The notes under the pieces: generated by a model
Database searches by the model: none
What the model saw: only the letters and a program-made list of their open reading frames with translations
What the model was told of the DNA's origin: nothing
Translations under genes and position numbers: made by a program
DNA from: Daphnia pulex
Lineage: Eukaryota > Arthropoda > Branchiopoda > Diplostraca > Daphniidae
Length of the DNA stretch: 64,000 nt
NCBI RefSeq assembly: GCF_021134715.1
Contig: NC_060026.1
Coordinates: 12,019,001-12,083,000, forward strand
Reading direction: 5' to 3'
In this document: positions 51,936 through 62,333 of the stretch, one piece after another
Numbering within the stretch: position 1 is the first letter of the stretch
Layout: each line of letters starts with the position of its first letter

Positions 51936-52840
51936 TGGCTGGGATCCACGCCACTCGCGGATGGTGTTGGAACCATAGGTATATGGGAGGTATTAGAGGC
52001 CAGGATAAGGGCAAATAACAGGGAACGAATAAGTTGAAAGTGAAAAAGTTAGCCATTAAGTGATTACAGTCTTACACTTATCGCTATATTTGTAAGTGGA
52101 AAATACAATGAGTATTACATTTCATTCATGGCCAACTTTATTTAATTAAAATTTATTTCGGCTGTACATATTTCGGCTCAATTGTTTGTAGGGTGGATAG
52201 TCCAAAACATGGACAAACAGTGTATAATCTACATCCAAATGTGGCCAGGGTAAAATTTCAAACGCGTCCACATCTTGTCCATTTGGATATCCTATAAAAG
52301 TAAAAAGTTTACGTAGAATGATGTGACATTAGGATAGACATTCAACGTACCATGGATGACCCAAATGTATATCCAATCGTCCAATATGGATAGAAGGGTA
52401 CGTTGTTGAGATGTAAGCGTGCTAGCAGGGATGCCTCAAAAGGTTGGAGGCATACACACAGCCGTAGCCGTATAGCCAGCGTCAAGCTCAAGAAAGACAC
52501 AAATACGACAAGTTAAAAAACGGGGAACGAGCAGGCCAGTAGCAGGTCGAATAAACGGCCTGACACTTGACTCGCCAAAGGGTGTCAATCAACACTAGAC
52601 TGGGTGAACAGCCTAGCATTGACTAAAGAAGAACTGCAATTGATGGGGTTTTATACGACAAACAAAGCCAACGCGATCACCAACGCAGGGTGAGCGTAAT
52701 GAAAGGATGGAAAGGAAATGACTTGTTTCCAGAAAAGAGGGGGAGGATATTTTTTCAAGAAAGAAGTAAGGAAGAAAGAAAAAAAGACGAAAATATTCCG
52801 TAATTTTGCCCCATATAAGGCTTTATGAAAGAAAAATCAC
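51936..52840. other. Non-coding DNA between the CGGCC repeat and the toxin-like gene
   Basis: Contains repeat-family sequences rich in short inverted ATCCAAATGG-type motifs, ending in GCGTGCTAGCAGGGATG at about 52417-52433. The stretch 52440-52740 is more GC-balanced and unlike its surroundings; I could not identify it. No frame that could be an immunity partner for the toxin-like gene is seen here. Confidence 0.45.
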
Positions 52841-55800
52841 TCACTGATCCATACCCTTTAAAATTATTGTGAGAGGGGCATTTTTCCCATGAACACCTCC
52901 CTGGTGTTCTGGTTGCCATACAGGATGCCCATTCCACCATTCATGTGGGCCACCAACTTTCTGTGGTATGATATGGTGAAATTGATGGTGCATCGGTTCC
53001 CCTGTCTTGGGGTTCGGTGTCGTCGGCCAAGGGCGATCATAATGCTCTGACCATTCTTTTTTGAGCCTTTCTTTTACAGCCGGTGTGTAGCCATCCTTAT
53101 GCAGTTGTTTTGCCTCCCCTTCCAATTTTCTGTACTTATTTTGTTGCAGGTTTTGTTTCAAAAGTCGGCTGTGCTCGGGTCTCATCGATATCCCAGAACG
53201 TGCCTCTACATCCCTCATGCAAGCCCTGGCATCTCTCGAAAAGGCCGTCGTCAGCAACCCGGAAGAATTTACCACCGTGGTCTCCACATTTCTACCTCCT
53301 TTTTGGAGGTGCCCGTTTTTTTCATAGGCAGCAGTTAGTTGGTTGACGCTGACGCTGGAAGTTAAGCTCGTACTTGCTCCTGGTTTTGGGGGGACAAAAG
53401 GGGGCGTTTGTTTTAGTTTCAACGGAGGCAATGATGGAGGCGTGCGTTTTGGAATTACCCCGGAACTGGGCTCTGCGGATTTCGCTTTTCTTTTTGGAAG
53501 GGGCGGAGGCGCTTGTTTAGGTTCGGCGATTTTTTTAAGAGCGGGGGTCGTTGCGCTTCTTATTTGTCTGGTGAGGAGCTTGCGGCCACCTCGAACCATG
53601 AGAACACCCGCCGTAAGCTCCAAAAATTCTCCGATTGTGGGGCTCAACGCGTAAGCCTTGTTGAGAACAGCTTCTGTCGCTGCACCAGCGGTTTGATCCA
53701 GCGCGTTCGCCCCGATTATGCCCAAAACCCCGCCCGCAATAGCCCCAGGAGGACCACCAAGGATTCCCCCCACAGCCACACCCGTAGCCGTTGCTTCCGC
53801 ATATCCCCAGAGACAAAGGCCTGTGCCCACAATCCACAAAATCTCGTTTTTAGCCCGAGAGACAAAAGACGCCGTGTCGGGATATTCACGCGCAAACCGC
53901 CCGTAAGCCCGGCCCAACATCCCTTGTGCCACCACCACGTCTTCATACGCCGCTTGCACTTTCATCTCAGTCGTCACCCTGGATACACCGGAAACTGTCA
54001 CTTCAGGCGTTCTTGAGGAATCTGTATTGGGGACAGAGATGGTTTGTGCTGGAGAAGGTCTTGGGTGAAGAGTGCCAGCTGAGGGGCTTCCCTGAGACGC
54101 TTTAACAACACGGGTTGGCTTTGAAGGAGCTGGAGACCTCTCTTGAAAGTGGCGCGCCTCTGCTTCCACCCGTGCTTCAATCAGCAGGCGTTTGGCCCGA
54201 ACCACAGTATGAAGCGCTTCTTTCACCTCTGCATCAGCCATAAACATCTTCACGGATGCTTCTGCTTGCGCTTTCTCCTGAACACTCAAAGGTTCTCTCT
54301 GTGGTTCATTGAGGGTTTCTGAGATGATTTTCTTGCTCGTCTCTTCCGCCTCAGCACGTACAATGCGTTCTTGAATTGAACTCAGTTTCTCCCGAATCCA
54401 CATTCCATCCGAAACCATCCCTCCAATCGTACTCAGGGGAATCGAAAAAGCGGTGTGGTCCTCTCTGTCAAATTCCTCGAGTTTTTCGTGGGTTTCTTGC
54501 GTGACGGTCAGATGCGTGCTTGCCTGGGTTGTGGCATCAGATGTGAGGCTTGTCTGCGCTGTTTCAGCGTCCAGCGTTCCAATCCCTGTCTCCTGGCCAA
54601 TCGTGCGGAGCTTCTGGATTCGCCCTGTCAGTGGATGAACACTGAAGATCCCTGCACCAAGTGTTTGAATGCGCCGGCAATGGCTCTTCTTCTCTTGTTG
54701 AGCCGAAAGGGCTGTCGCAGCTGTAAAAGCGGCTTGGGAACCAACGTAGGAGACGGGATTAAGCGAGAGATTCACAGAGAATCCCGAGCTTTCTCTCTCT
54801 TCATGGTGCTCCCCACACACGCCTTGAAAGACCATCTCCCCAATTTCTGCACGTCCTCTGTGCGTTTGAATCTCAAAGCCTACGAGGTCCATCTGAGGCG
54901 CTGCTAAATCCAGCTTCTCGAGCCTGAGCGTGCTCAAGCTGGGGAATTTCTGCGACCTGGAGCCCTGACCCTGATTGCGTCCAATGCCTACGCCTCCAAA
55001 GGGGTTGATACTCATTGTCCGGGAAGAGCTGGTCTGGACGTGCTGCCCCTCATCCAGACTGAAGGTGCCTTGAAACTGCTTTGTCCGCAAATACCAATTG
55101 TGCCCCGTAATGTGACCCTGCAATTTTACAAACGTGTTGTTGGTGATGCGGGCATTCTTGATCTCTAATTGCGAGGGAATAGAAGATTGTTGATTAAAAC
55201 TGTTGCTTGATTTCTGCTTCCCAAAGGTGGTCGTTCCGTAACGTTGAAGAAAAATCTGAGAGATTGAAAGTGCGGGAGAGAGAATTCCCTTACTTCCTGC
55301 TTTCAAAACGTCAAGAATCTGACTCGCTGCTTGCACAACGCCAAAAGCAGCGTGGAGAATTTCGGCGCTTGCAACCGCTTGAAGGAACGGATGTGCGTCG
55401 CTGTTTCTATTTTGAAGCGCACTCGCCAACGGTTCTGCTTGAAAAGGACCACCCACCAGACCGGACGTTGTGGCCATCTCGTTGCCCCAAGCTCCTTGCG
55501 TCGCGTCGCGAACCGTCAGTGCCGCATCTTTGAGGTCAAGGCGTTCGATTTTTCCACATACCCCTTCTAAAACAAGGACCCCGGTCGTATTTCTGGGTAC
55601 GTCTCGGACCCAGTTTCCTATCTGAGGCCTCGGTTGTAAAAGCGTGTCAATGCCCCCCTCCTGGATCACCTCACGGTCTTGCAGCAATTTGGAAGACTCA
55701 TAATGCCGTTCGATTGTATTTTTAGTTTTTGCCGTCAGAATCTGCGTACCGTCACGCGTCGTATCCTGAACAGTTCCGGGAATCTGGATAACAGAGCCCG

Positions 55801-58800
55801 AGAAAATGGCACCTTGTCCTTTGAGATTCAAGTCGTTGGTCTCAAGAATCGCTGGAACGAGGCGATGCTCAACCTTCCGCTCGCTCCCTGAACTATTGGA
55901 GAAGGTGCCACTCTTGTCCCAGGAATCAACAGACGACTGCACGTTGATCGCATGCAGCAGGTGAACAGGCCCTTCTCCTCCATCCAACGTGAGGAAAGAC
56001 GTCTTGATCTGTGGGGCCACCAGCGTAGACCCTTTCGCTCCTGCAACATAAACGGCCGTCTCATTTGCGAGCTGACAGGGCATCTCCAAGGTCGTCTCCA
56101 TCACGTTGGTTTCTGTTATCCATCCTCCGCCCACTCCTCCACGTTTGTGACTTTTCACTGTGGCGATTTTGTCGTGAAGTGTCTGTGTCTCAACGCGCAT
56201 TTCCCCTTCTGTGCTCCGGAGAAAAATGTGTTTTTTTGTAGCAAAAAGCGTCGCTGCCTGGGTGTGAAGCCTCTGGGTCTCCACAATCGCTCCCCCATAA
56301 GGCGCCAAGAAACCACTAGGTTGATCCAGAATTTCCGAGATGCGCACACCATTCGAGAGTGCGTGCGTTTCACTGTGCGTTGCCGCACGGACGTTGGCTG
56401 TTCCACTCTGTACTCTAATGGCGTCTTCTGCTTCCCCTTCTGTTGCGACCACGACACCCTCAAAATCAGTGTGTTCTTGAACAGTGATGTGCGCATGCTC
56501 TTTGCCGTACAGAACTGTCGTTGCGGAAGATTTTCCTGCCTGTATCAGATTTTGTTGATGAGGAGAAGGCTGAAGCCACACATCACGTCCCTGCGTAAAC
56601 AGGAAACTGCCAAAATTTGCGGCCACGCGTTGCAAATCGACGCAAGACGGAAGTGCGAGAGAGGTTTCCTCGCCAACAGTTTTTTCAGCAGCTGTTGACC
56701 CTGGAGGCAGCGCTTCGAGACCTTCGCGTGCAGCTTGCTGTCCGTTGTTCGCCAACTGGTCTAAATTTTCTGGCATGAGCGCATCGAGCCCCAGATAACC
56801 GACCAGATGCGGCATGAGGAATCGCATCAAAGAGGGTGCAAGACTGATGGACGTCTCAGAATGTCCGAGCCACGCCAAAGTTGGGAGTTTCGTTTCGTCA
56901 CCCCAGGGAATCGTCAAACGCACTGTGTCTGTATCGTCAATGGTTACAAAACCAGGAAATTTCTTACATGCAAAATCGTTTAAGTTAAGGGCTTGGGTTT
57001 CGACGTTCTCTCGACGTCCCGAACGTCCAATTAAATTGCGCACATTGATGTCTAGGAGGACTCCGCCCACAAGGGCACCATCTACCCGAAAATCGTCAAT
57101 ATTAAAAGAGACGTTCTGACCTCCTGTAATCTGAGAGACTTCAGCGCTTTGAGCACCACTGGTCCCGTACACAAGAATTGTTGAGCCTTTTCCATGATGC
57201 TCGACACCGTTAACGTTGAGATTGCATCCTGCTAGAATTTTTGAGCTTTCGACGCAGCCGTTTATGAGTCCCACAACCTTGCAGTTTCCTCTGATCTGCA
57301 GTGTGCTTGCTTCTGACCGGTCATGGGGTGAGGAGCCGCTTACAAATGTCCGGTGCCATTTCCATCTCCCTCCACAGAACGCCTCCACATAGCCGCGGTA
57401 AGGACTCCAGTAGAGCTGATCACGAACAATCCGCAGTACTGGCGTCTCAATCAGGGCTTCTTGAGCCATTACGTTTGTGGCGATACACTGAAATTCCTGG
57501 GCTTGCAGCGATAAAAGAGCCTCACTCGCCAAAGTTCCGTAATTGGCCCGCACAGCTCCTGCGGGTGTACGCAACGTCAATGGCCCCTGGCTCGAAAATC
57601 CCCCTCCATTGCTTTGGCCACCTTGATACGTAATCGGGAAGCACAAGAGTATGCCATCTAAATTCGTTCCTGTTCTGGTGCGGTTGCTCGTTGAATGTGC
57701 GCTTCTTAGAGGGCCAGGCATATAATCTCCGACAAGAATATCCCCTTGTTCAACAACCACCTCCAAGCTTCCCTGCACCGTAATCTTTCCCCAGCGGCTA
57801 TTGACAAGCTCCCGGACGCAAAAAAGCATTCCTCCTTCACTTTGAACCGTTGTTTTTAAGGAAACAGGTGACCGTATAGGTAAGGAAGTCGGAGGATAGA
57901 CAGGCTGAGCACACAGTTTCGTTCTCTCAACGCCAAAAACGGGTTCGGCGGCCCTTTCAGTGCGCTCTCTGTAAGGCGCATTTGACGGCACAAGACCATT
58001 GATGAAACGCAGACCGTTGAAGGTGAAGACGCTGTCGGATCCAACACCTTGCATAGCTCCACAATGGGTGAATGCTTCAGCTTTGAGCTGATGGGTACCA
58101 TAGGTTGTAAACAAAGCGTTGTTTAGGAAATGGTCTGTGATCCTCCACTCTCCTGACCCAAACAAATCCCTGTCGTTTTGAAGACGCTGACATTTCAATT
58201 TTTTACTGCAGGTGAAACTGCCTGTGTTGAGAACCGTGCGCCCCGAACCCTTCAAAGTCTCCACTTGTAAAACCCCGATGTTCTCGAGATGAGCCTCCAA
58301 GGTAAGTTTCCCAATCGATAAATCAAACGCCCCAACTCGAACAGGTTTGAATTCTCCAGGCGTTTCTTGAAGCGTCATGTGCTCCACATACCAGCGGCCT
58401 GTCTTCAAGAATTCTGGGAGGTGTGGCGAACTAAAAGGAGGGAAATGGAAGGTTCCACCACCTGTGCACCTCAGAAAAGAGACAGGAGAGCAGCTCAAAA
58501 AGACCTCTCCACTGTTTTCGATCTCATTGGCCTCCACCCGGGATAGATGTGCCTTTCCAAGGTTCAGAAGTCTTTTAACACGCAAATTTTCTACAAACAG
58601 GGCACCGTCGTTGCAGATTTCTTTCCCGGGACTCGCAAGAATTTCGGCCCGCAATTCCCCGGTGTTTTCGACCCCATGATCACGAAGGGTGAGAGTTTTT
58701 GCTTCGAGAGTCCCGGAATTCTGAAGAAGGATTTTCTCGGCACTAACATCTTCCAGAACCGCCCGTCCCGCATTTGTGAAAGCTTCAGAGCCATAAAGGC

Positions 58801-59911
58801 ATGTAACGCAGAGCGTCTCAAAATTAATGAAAGAACCACCCAGTTTCAGAAAAAACTCTGGAGCTTCTTTCCAAGGTGCGATACTTCCACGGTTGATGGA
58901 GACTCCTTCCAAAACAATTTTACCCGATCCCATCCAGTTGCCCGTGTTCTCAAAGTTTTGAATCACCAACCGATCAAGTTTTTGGGCTCTGATCTCTCCC
59001 GCGTTCTGACAGGTAGAAAGTGTTCCGCCCCAGCCTTCAAGCACTATTTTCCCGCGGTTGAGAAGCCTGAGTTCATCCACCTTCCAAAGGGCTTGCCCTT
59101 CAAAAACCCCTGTTTCTTCCTGGCTGAAAACTCCTGGGCCGGTCCATGTTTGAGGTCCCAGAAGACCCCAAACACCCACGTTTGTTATCTGCGCCTTACC
59201 TAAGCGCACAAATCCATTCTCGAGGCCACGCACGGTTCCGTGATTTTCTAGCGAGACTTCCTTTGCGAACGCCAGGTTTCGGTAAATAAGAACAGCGCCC
59301 GGAGCAACGCTCACTTTGGAAGCAGTCTGGGTACCTTCTAAAAAGGAGATGGTTTCAAATTGGGCGTCTTCCACCAACGTCTGCCCCAGAAAAGTGGTTT
59401 CGGAAACAGTCGTGGACAATCTGGCCAGATTCAGACCCACTAAACTCAGCAGCAAGGCTCCCTCCACCACCAGATGATGGGGCTCTTTGAGCTTTCCTTC
59501 GAGATGAAGCCGGAAAAATTCCCCTTCTTGAGTCCAGAGAGCGCTCAAGCCTTGGGTTTTATCTGCTCCGTGAAGGAGAATTTTTTTACCTATGGCGAGA
59601 TACTGCCGCGTCGTCCCTTGCAGAGGGCTCCGGAGGGGACTTTGTGTTGAACCGTCCGTGTCAGAGGCGAGGTCGTCTCCAAAGGAACTCTTCGAAGAGC
59701 CGCTGGCAGAGAGTTTTCGGGAGGAAAAAGGGGAATTTGAGAGGGAGCCATCACCAGAATCCTCTGATAAATATATAAAATATTTATGGTAAGGTCTTCT
59801 ATTTAAGTCGTCATCGACTTTTTGAATCGGGTAGAATGTGGTGGCGGGAATGAGGACGCAAATCAACTGCTGTTGCGGCCTGGGATGGGCTGGCTCGACC
59901 CCGCCCGCCAT
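52841..59911 (-). CDS. Giant intronless hemagglutinin-like protein with C-terminal HNH-type nuclease domain (bacterial polymorphic-toxin style)
   Basis: One open frame of 2,356 codons without introns, unlike every neighbour. After about 60 residues of no clear origin and a Ser-rich stretch, residues about 100-1800 show irregular beta-helix repeats of the filamentous hemagglutinin kind (recurring NxG turns such as LENHGTVRG, FENTGNW, LLNLGKAHL). A charged coiled region follows, then a Gly/Ala-rich hydrophobic segment at about 2023-2129, a Pro-rich linker at about 2130-2178, and a final about 110 residues with a His/Trp nuclease signature: HHxxxHH at 2308-2313, WW 2325-2326, His2329, His2336 and His2341. 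This order is that of bacterial contact-dependent or type V secreted toxins. No signal peptide or TPS secretion domain is seen at the start, and no immunity gene lies beside it. The DNA is visibly richer in GC than its flanks. Horizontal transfer is the best explanation; misassembly of symbiont DNA cannot be excluded. Confidence 0.8.
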   Translation of the reverse strand: MAGGVEPAHPRPQQQLICVLIPATTFYPIQKVDDDLNRRPYHKYFIYLSEDSGDGSLSNSPFSSRKLSASGSSKSSFGDDLASDTDGSTQSPLRSPLQGTTRQYLAIGKKILLHGADKTQGLSALWTQEGEFFRLHLEGKLKEPHHLVVEGALLLSLVGLNLARLSTTVSETTFLGQTLVEDAQFETISFLEGTQTASKVSVAPGAVLIYRNLAFAKEVSLENHGTVRGLENGFVRLGKAQITNVGVWGLLGPQTWTGPGVFSQEETGVFEGQALWKVDELRLLNRGKIVLEGWGGTLSTCQNAGEIRAQKLDRLVIQNFENTGNWMGSGKIVLEGVSINRGSIAPWKEAPEFFLKLGGSFINFETLCVTCLYGSEAFTNAGRAVLEDVSAEKILLQNSGTLEAKTLTLRDHGVENTGELRAEILASPGKEICNDGALFVENLRVKRLLNLGKAHLSRVEANEIENSGEVFLSCSPVSFLRCTGGGTFHFPPFSSPHLPEFLKTGRWYVEHMTLQETPGEFKPVRVGAFDLSIGKLTLEAHLENIGVLQVETLKGSGRTVLNTGSFTCSKKLKCQRLQNDRDLFGSGEWRITDHFLNNALFTTYGTHQLKAEAFTHCGAMQGVGSDSVFTFNGLRFINGLVPSNAPYRERTERAAEPVFGVERTKLCAQPVYPPTSLPIRSPVSLKTTVQSEGGMLFCVRELVNSRWGKITVQGSLEVVVEQGDILVGDYMPGPLRSAHSTSNRTRTGTNLDGILLCFPITYQGGQSNGGGFSSQGPLTLRTPAGAVRANYGTLASEALLSLQAQEFQCIATNVMAQEALIETPVLRIVRDQLYWSPYRGYVEAFCGGRWKWHRTFVSGSSPHDRSEASTLQIRGNCKVVGLINGCVESSKILAGCNLNVNGVEHHGKGSTILVYGTSGAQSAEVSQITGGQNVSFNIDDFRVDGALVGGVLLDINVRNLIGRSGRRENVETQALNLNDFACKKFPGFVTIDDTDTVRLTIPWGDETKLPTLAWLGHSETSISLAPSLMRFLMPHLVGYLGLDALMPENLDQLANNGQQAAREGLEALPPGSTAAEKTVGEETSLALPSCVDLQRVAANFGSFLFTQGRDVWLQPSPHQQNLIQAGKSSATTVLYGKEHAHITVQEHTDFEGVVVATEGEAEDAIRVQSGTANVRAATHSETHALSNGVRISEILDQPSGFLAPYGGAIVETQRLHTQAATLFATKKHIFLRSTEGEMRVETQTLHDKIATVKSHKRGGVGGGWITETNVMETTLEMPCQLANETAVYVAGAKGSTLVAPQIKTSFLTLDGGEGPVHLLHAINVQSSVDSWDKSGTFSNSSGSERKVEHRLVPAILETNDLNLKGQGAIFSGSVIQIPGTVQDTTRDGTQILTAKTKNTIERHYESSKLLQDREVIQEGGIDTLLQPRPQIGNWVRDVPRNTTGVLVLEGVCGKIERLDLKDAALTVRDATQGAWGNEMATTSGLVGGPFQAEPLASALQNRNSDAHPFLQAVASAEILHAAFGVVQAASQILDVLKAGSKGILSPALSISQIFLQRYGTTTFGKQKSSNSFNQQSSIPSQLEIKNARITNNTFVKLQGHITGHNWYLRTKQFQGTFSLDEGQHVQTSSSRTMSINPFGGVGIGRNQGQGSRSQKFPSLSTLRLEKLDLAAPQMDLVGFEIQTHRGRAEIGEMVFQGVCGEHHEERESSGFSVNLSLNPVSYVGSQAAFTAATALSAQQEKKSHCRRIQTLGAGIFSVHPLTGRIQKLRTIGQETGIGTLDAETAQTSLTSDATTQASTHLTVTQETHEKLEEFDREDHTAFSIPLSTIGGMVSDGMWIREKLSSIQERIVRAEAEETSKKIISETLNEPQREPLSVQEKAQAEASVKMFMADAEVKEALHTVVRAKRLLIEARVEAEARHFQERSPAPSKPTRVVKASQGSPSAGTLHPRPSPAQTISVPNTDSSRTPEVTVSGVSRVTTEMKVQAAYEDVVVAQGMLGRAYGRFAREYPDTASFVSRAKNEILWIVGTGLCLWGYAEATATGVAVGGILGGPPGAIAGGVLGIIGANALDQTAGAATEAVLNKAYALSPTIGEFLELTAGVLMVRGGRKLLTRQIRSATTPALKKIAEPKQAPPPLPKRKAKSAEPSSGVIPKRTPPSLPPLKLKQTPPFVPPKPGASTSLTSSVSVNQLTAAYEKNGHLQKGGRNVETTVVNSSGLLTTAFSRDARACMRDVEARSGISMRPEHSRLLKQNLQQNKYRKLEGEAKQLHKDGYTPAVKERLKKEWSEHYDRPWPTTPNPKTGEPMHHQFHHIIPQKVGGPHEWWNGHPVWQPEHQGGVHGKNAPLTIILKGMDQ

Positions 59912-59969
59912 ATTTGCGCTCCAGCAGCTCGATCTGCTTGTCCAGCAGGTTCTGCGACTTCTCGTACAT
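59871..59969 (-). pseudogene. IQSEC (Arf-GEF, Schizo-like) exon fragment
   Basis: The minus strand reads MYEKSQNLLDKQIELLERKY, then GGRGRASPSQAAT, which resembles the segment just before the IQ motif in IQSEC/Schizo Arf-GEF proteins. The similarity stops there: the next residues are not an IQ helix, no proper acceptor precedes it and no good donor follows. The start codon of the giant frame lies inside this fragment but in another reading frame. It is probably a copied or captured piece of the host gene. Confidence 0.45.
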
Positions 59970-60448
59970 GCGTAATAATAAAAACAAATACAAATATTTC
60001 AATCTCATTTTCAATTTCAAATTAATTATATTAAATGAAACTCAAAAAATTTGAAAATGACAAATGTCATAGAGCTAACAAAGCTCTTTATTTTGCATTT
60101 GTTGGCGTCTTTATAGGGTTATTTTTTTTCTATTTAGAGAGCGGCAAAGTAGCCACTTTTTAATACGCTTCTACAGCGTGTTTCCAAACTTTTACATCCA
60201 TTTGTAGATGCCCCCCTAAATATAAAAATCTGAAAAAAATTCAAGAAGTAGCCAACTATTATGGCTACTTCCAAAAAAAATTTCAATACTCTCCGTGAAA
60301 AACCTGATTTTTGGGAACGCGGCGAAAATCGGCTTTTTACATAAGCTTCTCTCTAGCGTTTCCAAACTTCTGGTAGGTACTGTATATACAGTTTTTTTTT
60401 CTTGTGAGCATTGTTTTTATCATAAAAAATTTAACAATATAGTTATGA
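59970..60448. other. AT-rich non-coding DNA
   Basis: Nothing gene-like. AGTAGCCA(C/A)T and GCGTTTCCAAAC blocks occur twice each, suggesting a degenerate repeat. Confidence 0.4.
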
Positions 60449-61440
60449 TTTAACAAGCAATCCACCACTCAACCGCACCAAATCCATGGACCCCACTTTT
60501 TTTCCCATTCCGCTATGGGACCAAGAAATCTGAAATAATTCAGGCATATTCAGTTTTTTACTCCGGATTCACCTGTGTTTGCAGAATTTAAATATTCCCT
60601 GCCGTTCGGGAGATATTTAATGTTAAAGTTTTAGTTTATTCAAATTTTAACAATTTTAGGGGGTCTTTGGCATCGCTTTTTGGGTAAATCCTAACCTTTA
60701 AAAAAAAACTAATTGAACCAAAAGTTTGCTCGACCATCCCTTAATACCAATCCAAAAGGAATTTACATTCCGAATTAGATTGGCCGAGTTATTTCTAATC
60801 TACTAAAGTGTAATTTTGACCAGTTTCCCACCCAGCCTAGTCGCCATTTTTTATGACTCTCCCTCGCGTTCCTAGCGGATGACAGACGAAGCTACGCTTT
60901 CCTGGCCTTCACTTTAGACCGGGGGACGTACTGTAGGCCTTTTCATATAGTCTAGTGGCCGGCAATATGAAGCCCGAGGTGTAGAGAACTCGTATGCTTC
61001 GTCTGTCATCCGCTAGGAACGCGAGGGAGAGTCATAAATAATGGCGACTAGGCTGGGTGGGAAACTGGTCAAAATTACACTTTACTAGATTGGAAATAAC
61101 TCGGCCAATCTAATTCGGAATGTAAATTCCTTTTGGATTGGTATTAAAGGATGGCCGAGCAAACTTTTGGTTGAATTTGTTTTTTTTTAAAGGTTAGGAT
61201 TTACCCAAAAAGCGATGCCAAAGACCCCCTAAAATTGTTAAAATTTGAAAAAACTCAAACTTTACCATTAAATATCTCCCGAACAGCAGGGAATATTTAA
61301 ATTCTGCAAACACAGGTGAATCCGGAGTAAAAAACTGGATATGCCTGAATTATTTCAGATTTTTTGGTCCCATAGCGGAATGGGAAAAAAAAGTGGGGTC
61401 CATGGATTTGGTGCGGTTGAGTGGTGGATTGCTTGTTAAA
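60449..61440. repeat. ~1 kb near-perfect palindrome (foldback element)
   Basis: Left arm about 60449-60892 and right arm about 60996-61440 are reverse complements over roughly 440 bp (for example TTTAACAAGCAATCCACCAC at 60449 against GTGGTGGATTGCTTGTTAAA at the right end), separated by a spacer of about 100 bp. A few substitutions and small indels distinguish the arms. No coding frame is present, so it is a non-autonomous foldback or MITE-like element. Confidence 0.9.
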
Positions 61441-62333
61441 AATTCCTGGTCACCCATCCAACTACTTCTTTCATCGATACTGCTGCACTTTTATTTATTC
61501 GCCACATCTTCATCTGATGTGGCACTTGTACAATGAATAGAATAATGACCTAGTTCTTATATGTGCACTTAGTAATAAAGTTCTAGATTGAGTTATTGCA
61601 ACAATATTTTAAGGAGGAAAGAATATTAAATATGGAATAAAGCGAAGATTTTATTTCAATATAATATTTACAAAAATTAATGTATTTGTTATAATTACAA
61701 AGAAATCATATCGTAGATTTACAAATAATTAAGTTAAAATAATGTTTTATTAATTACTTCACCGCTCATCTCCAATATGATATTTATAGACTTTATCATG
61801 TATGGATTATATACGGTGGGAACTGGGAAGGTAGATGGATGTCAACAGAACATTCAATATTTATTGTCCTAAATGCGTCCAACTTTTACGTCCTTAGGAC
61901 GTAAAAATTGGACGTCTATTTGACGACCAAGAAAAATAATCCTATAGATATCCCTAGTTGTTCCCAAAGGGACGTGACGTCCCTTGGATGAAGGGACTAA
62001 CATAGGAAGTCCTAGGATATCTTATGCTAGCAGGGTAGTTGAAATAAAAGATGTTAAGCAATATAAAATGGTAGGAAATCGTTCATTCTATAAGTGCCCA
62101 AATTTTGGTGCAGTTATGTAGAGATTTAGTATTTAAACAAAATTAAACGTAAAACCCATTTTTTTCTGCGCTAAAAAGGTTTTCTGTTTTATTACACAGC
62201 GGCTTATGGGAAAAATGGGTTTTTTAAAAACATTATTTCCATTACATCTTAGCACATAGAAATCCGCCCTTGGGTTCATTCGATAGCTAAATAATCATTC
62301 TATCACTATCATTCGTATTTTCAAAAAGGGGGC
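61441..62333. other. Repeat-derived non-coding DNA
   Basis: AT-rich. The stretch 61865-62035 holds short palindromes (ACGTCCTTAGGACGT; GGGACGTGACGTCCC) and ends with TGCTAGCAGGG at 62025-62035, related to the element ends at 52420 and 62950. Confidence 0.5.

Noticed and set aside
55952-56698. 248-codon plus-strand frame, and other long frames antisense to 52841-59911
   Set aside because: They lie opposite the giant frame and have Cys/Arg-rich, composition-driven sequence typical of antisense shadows.
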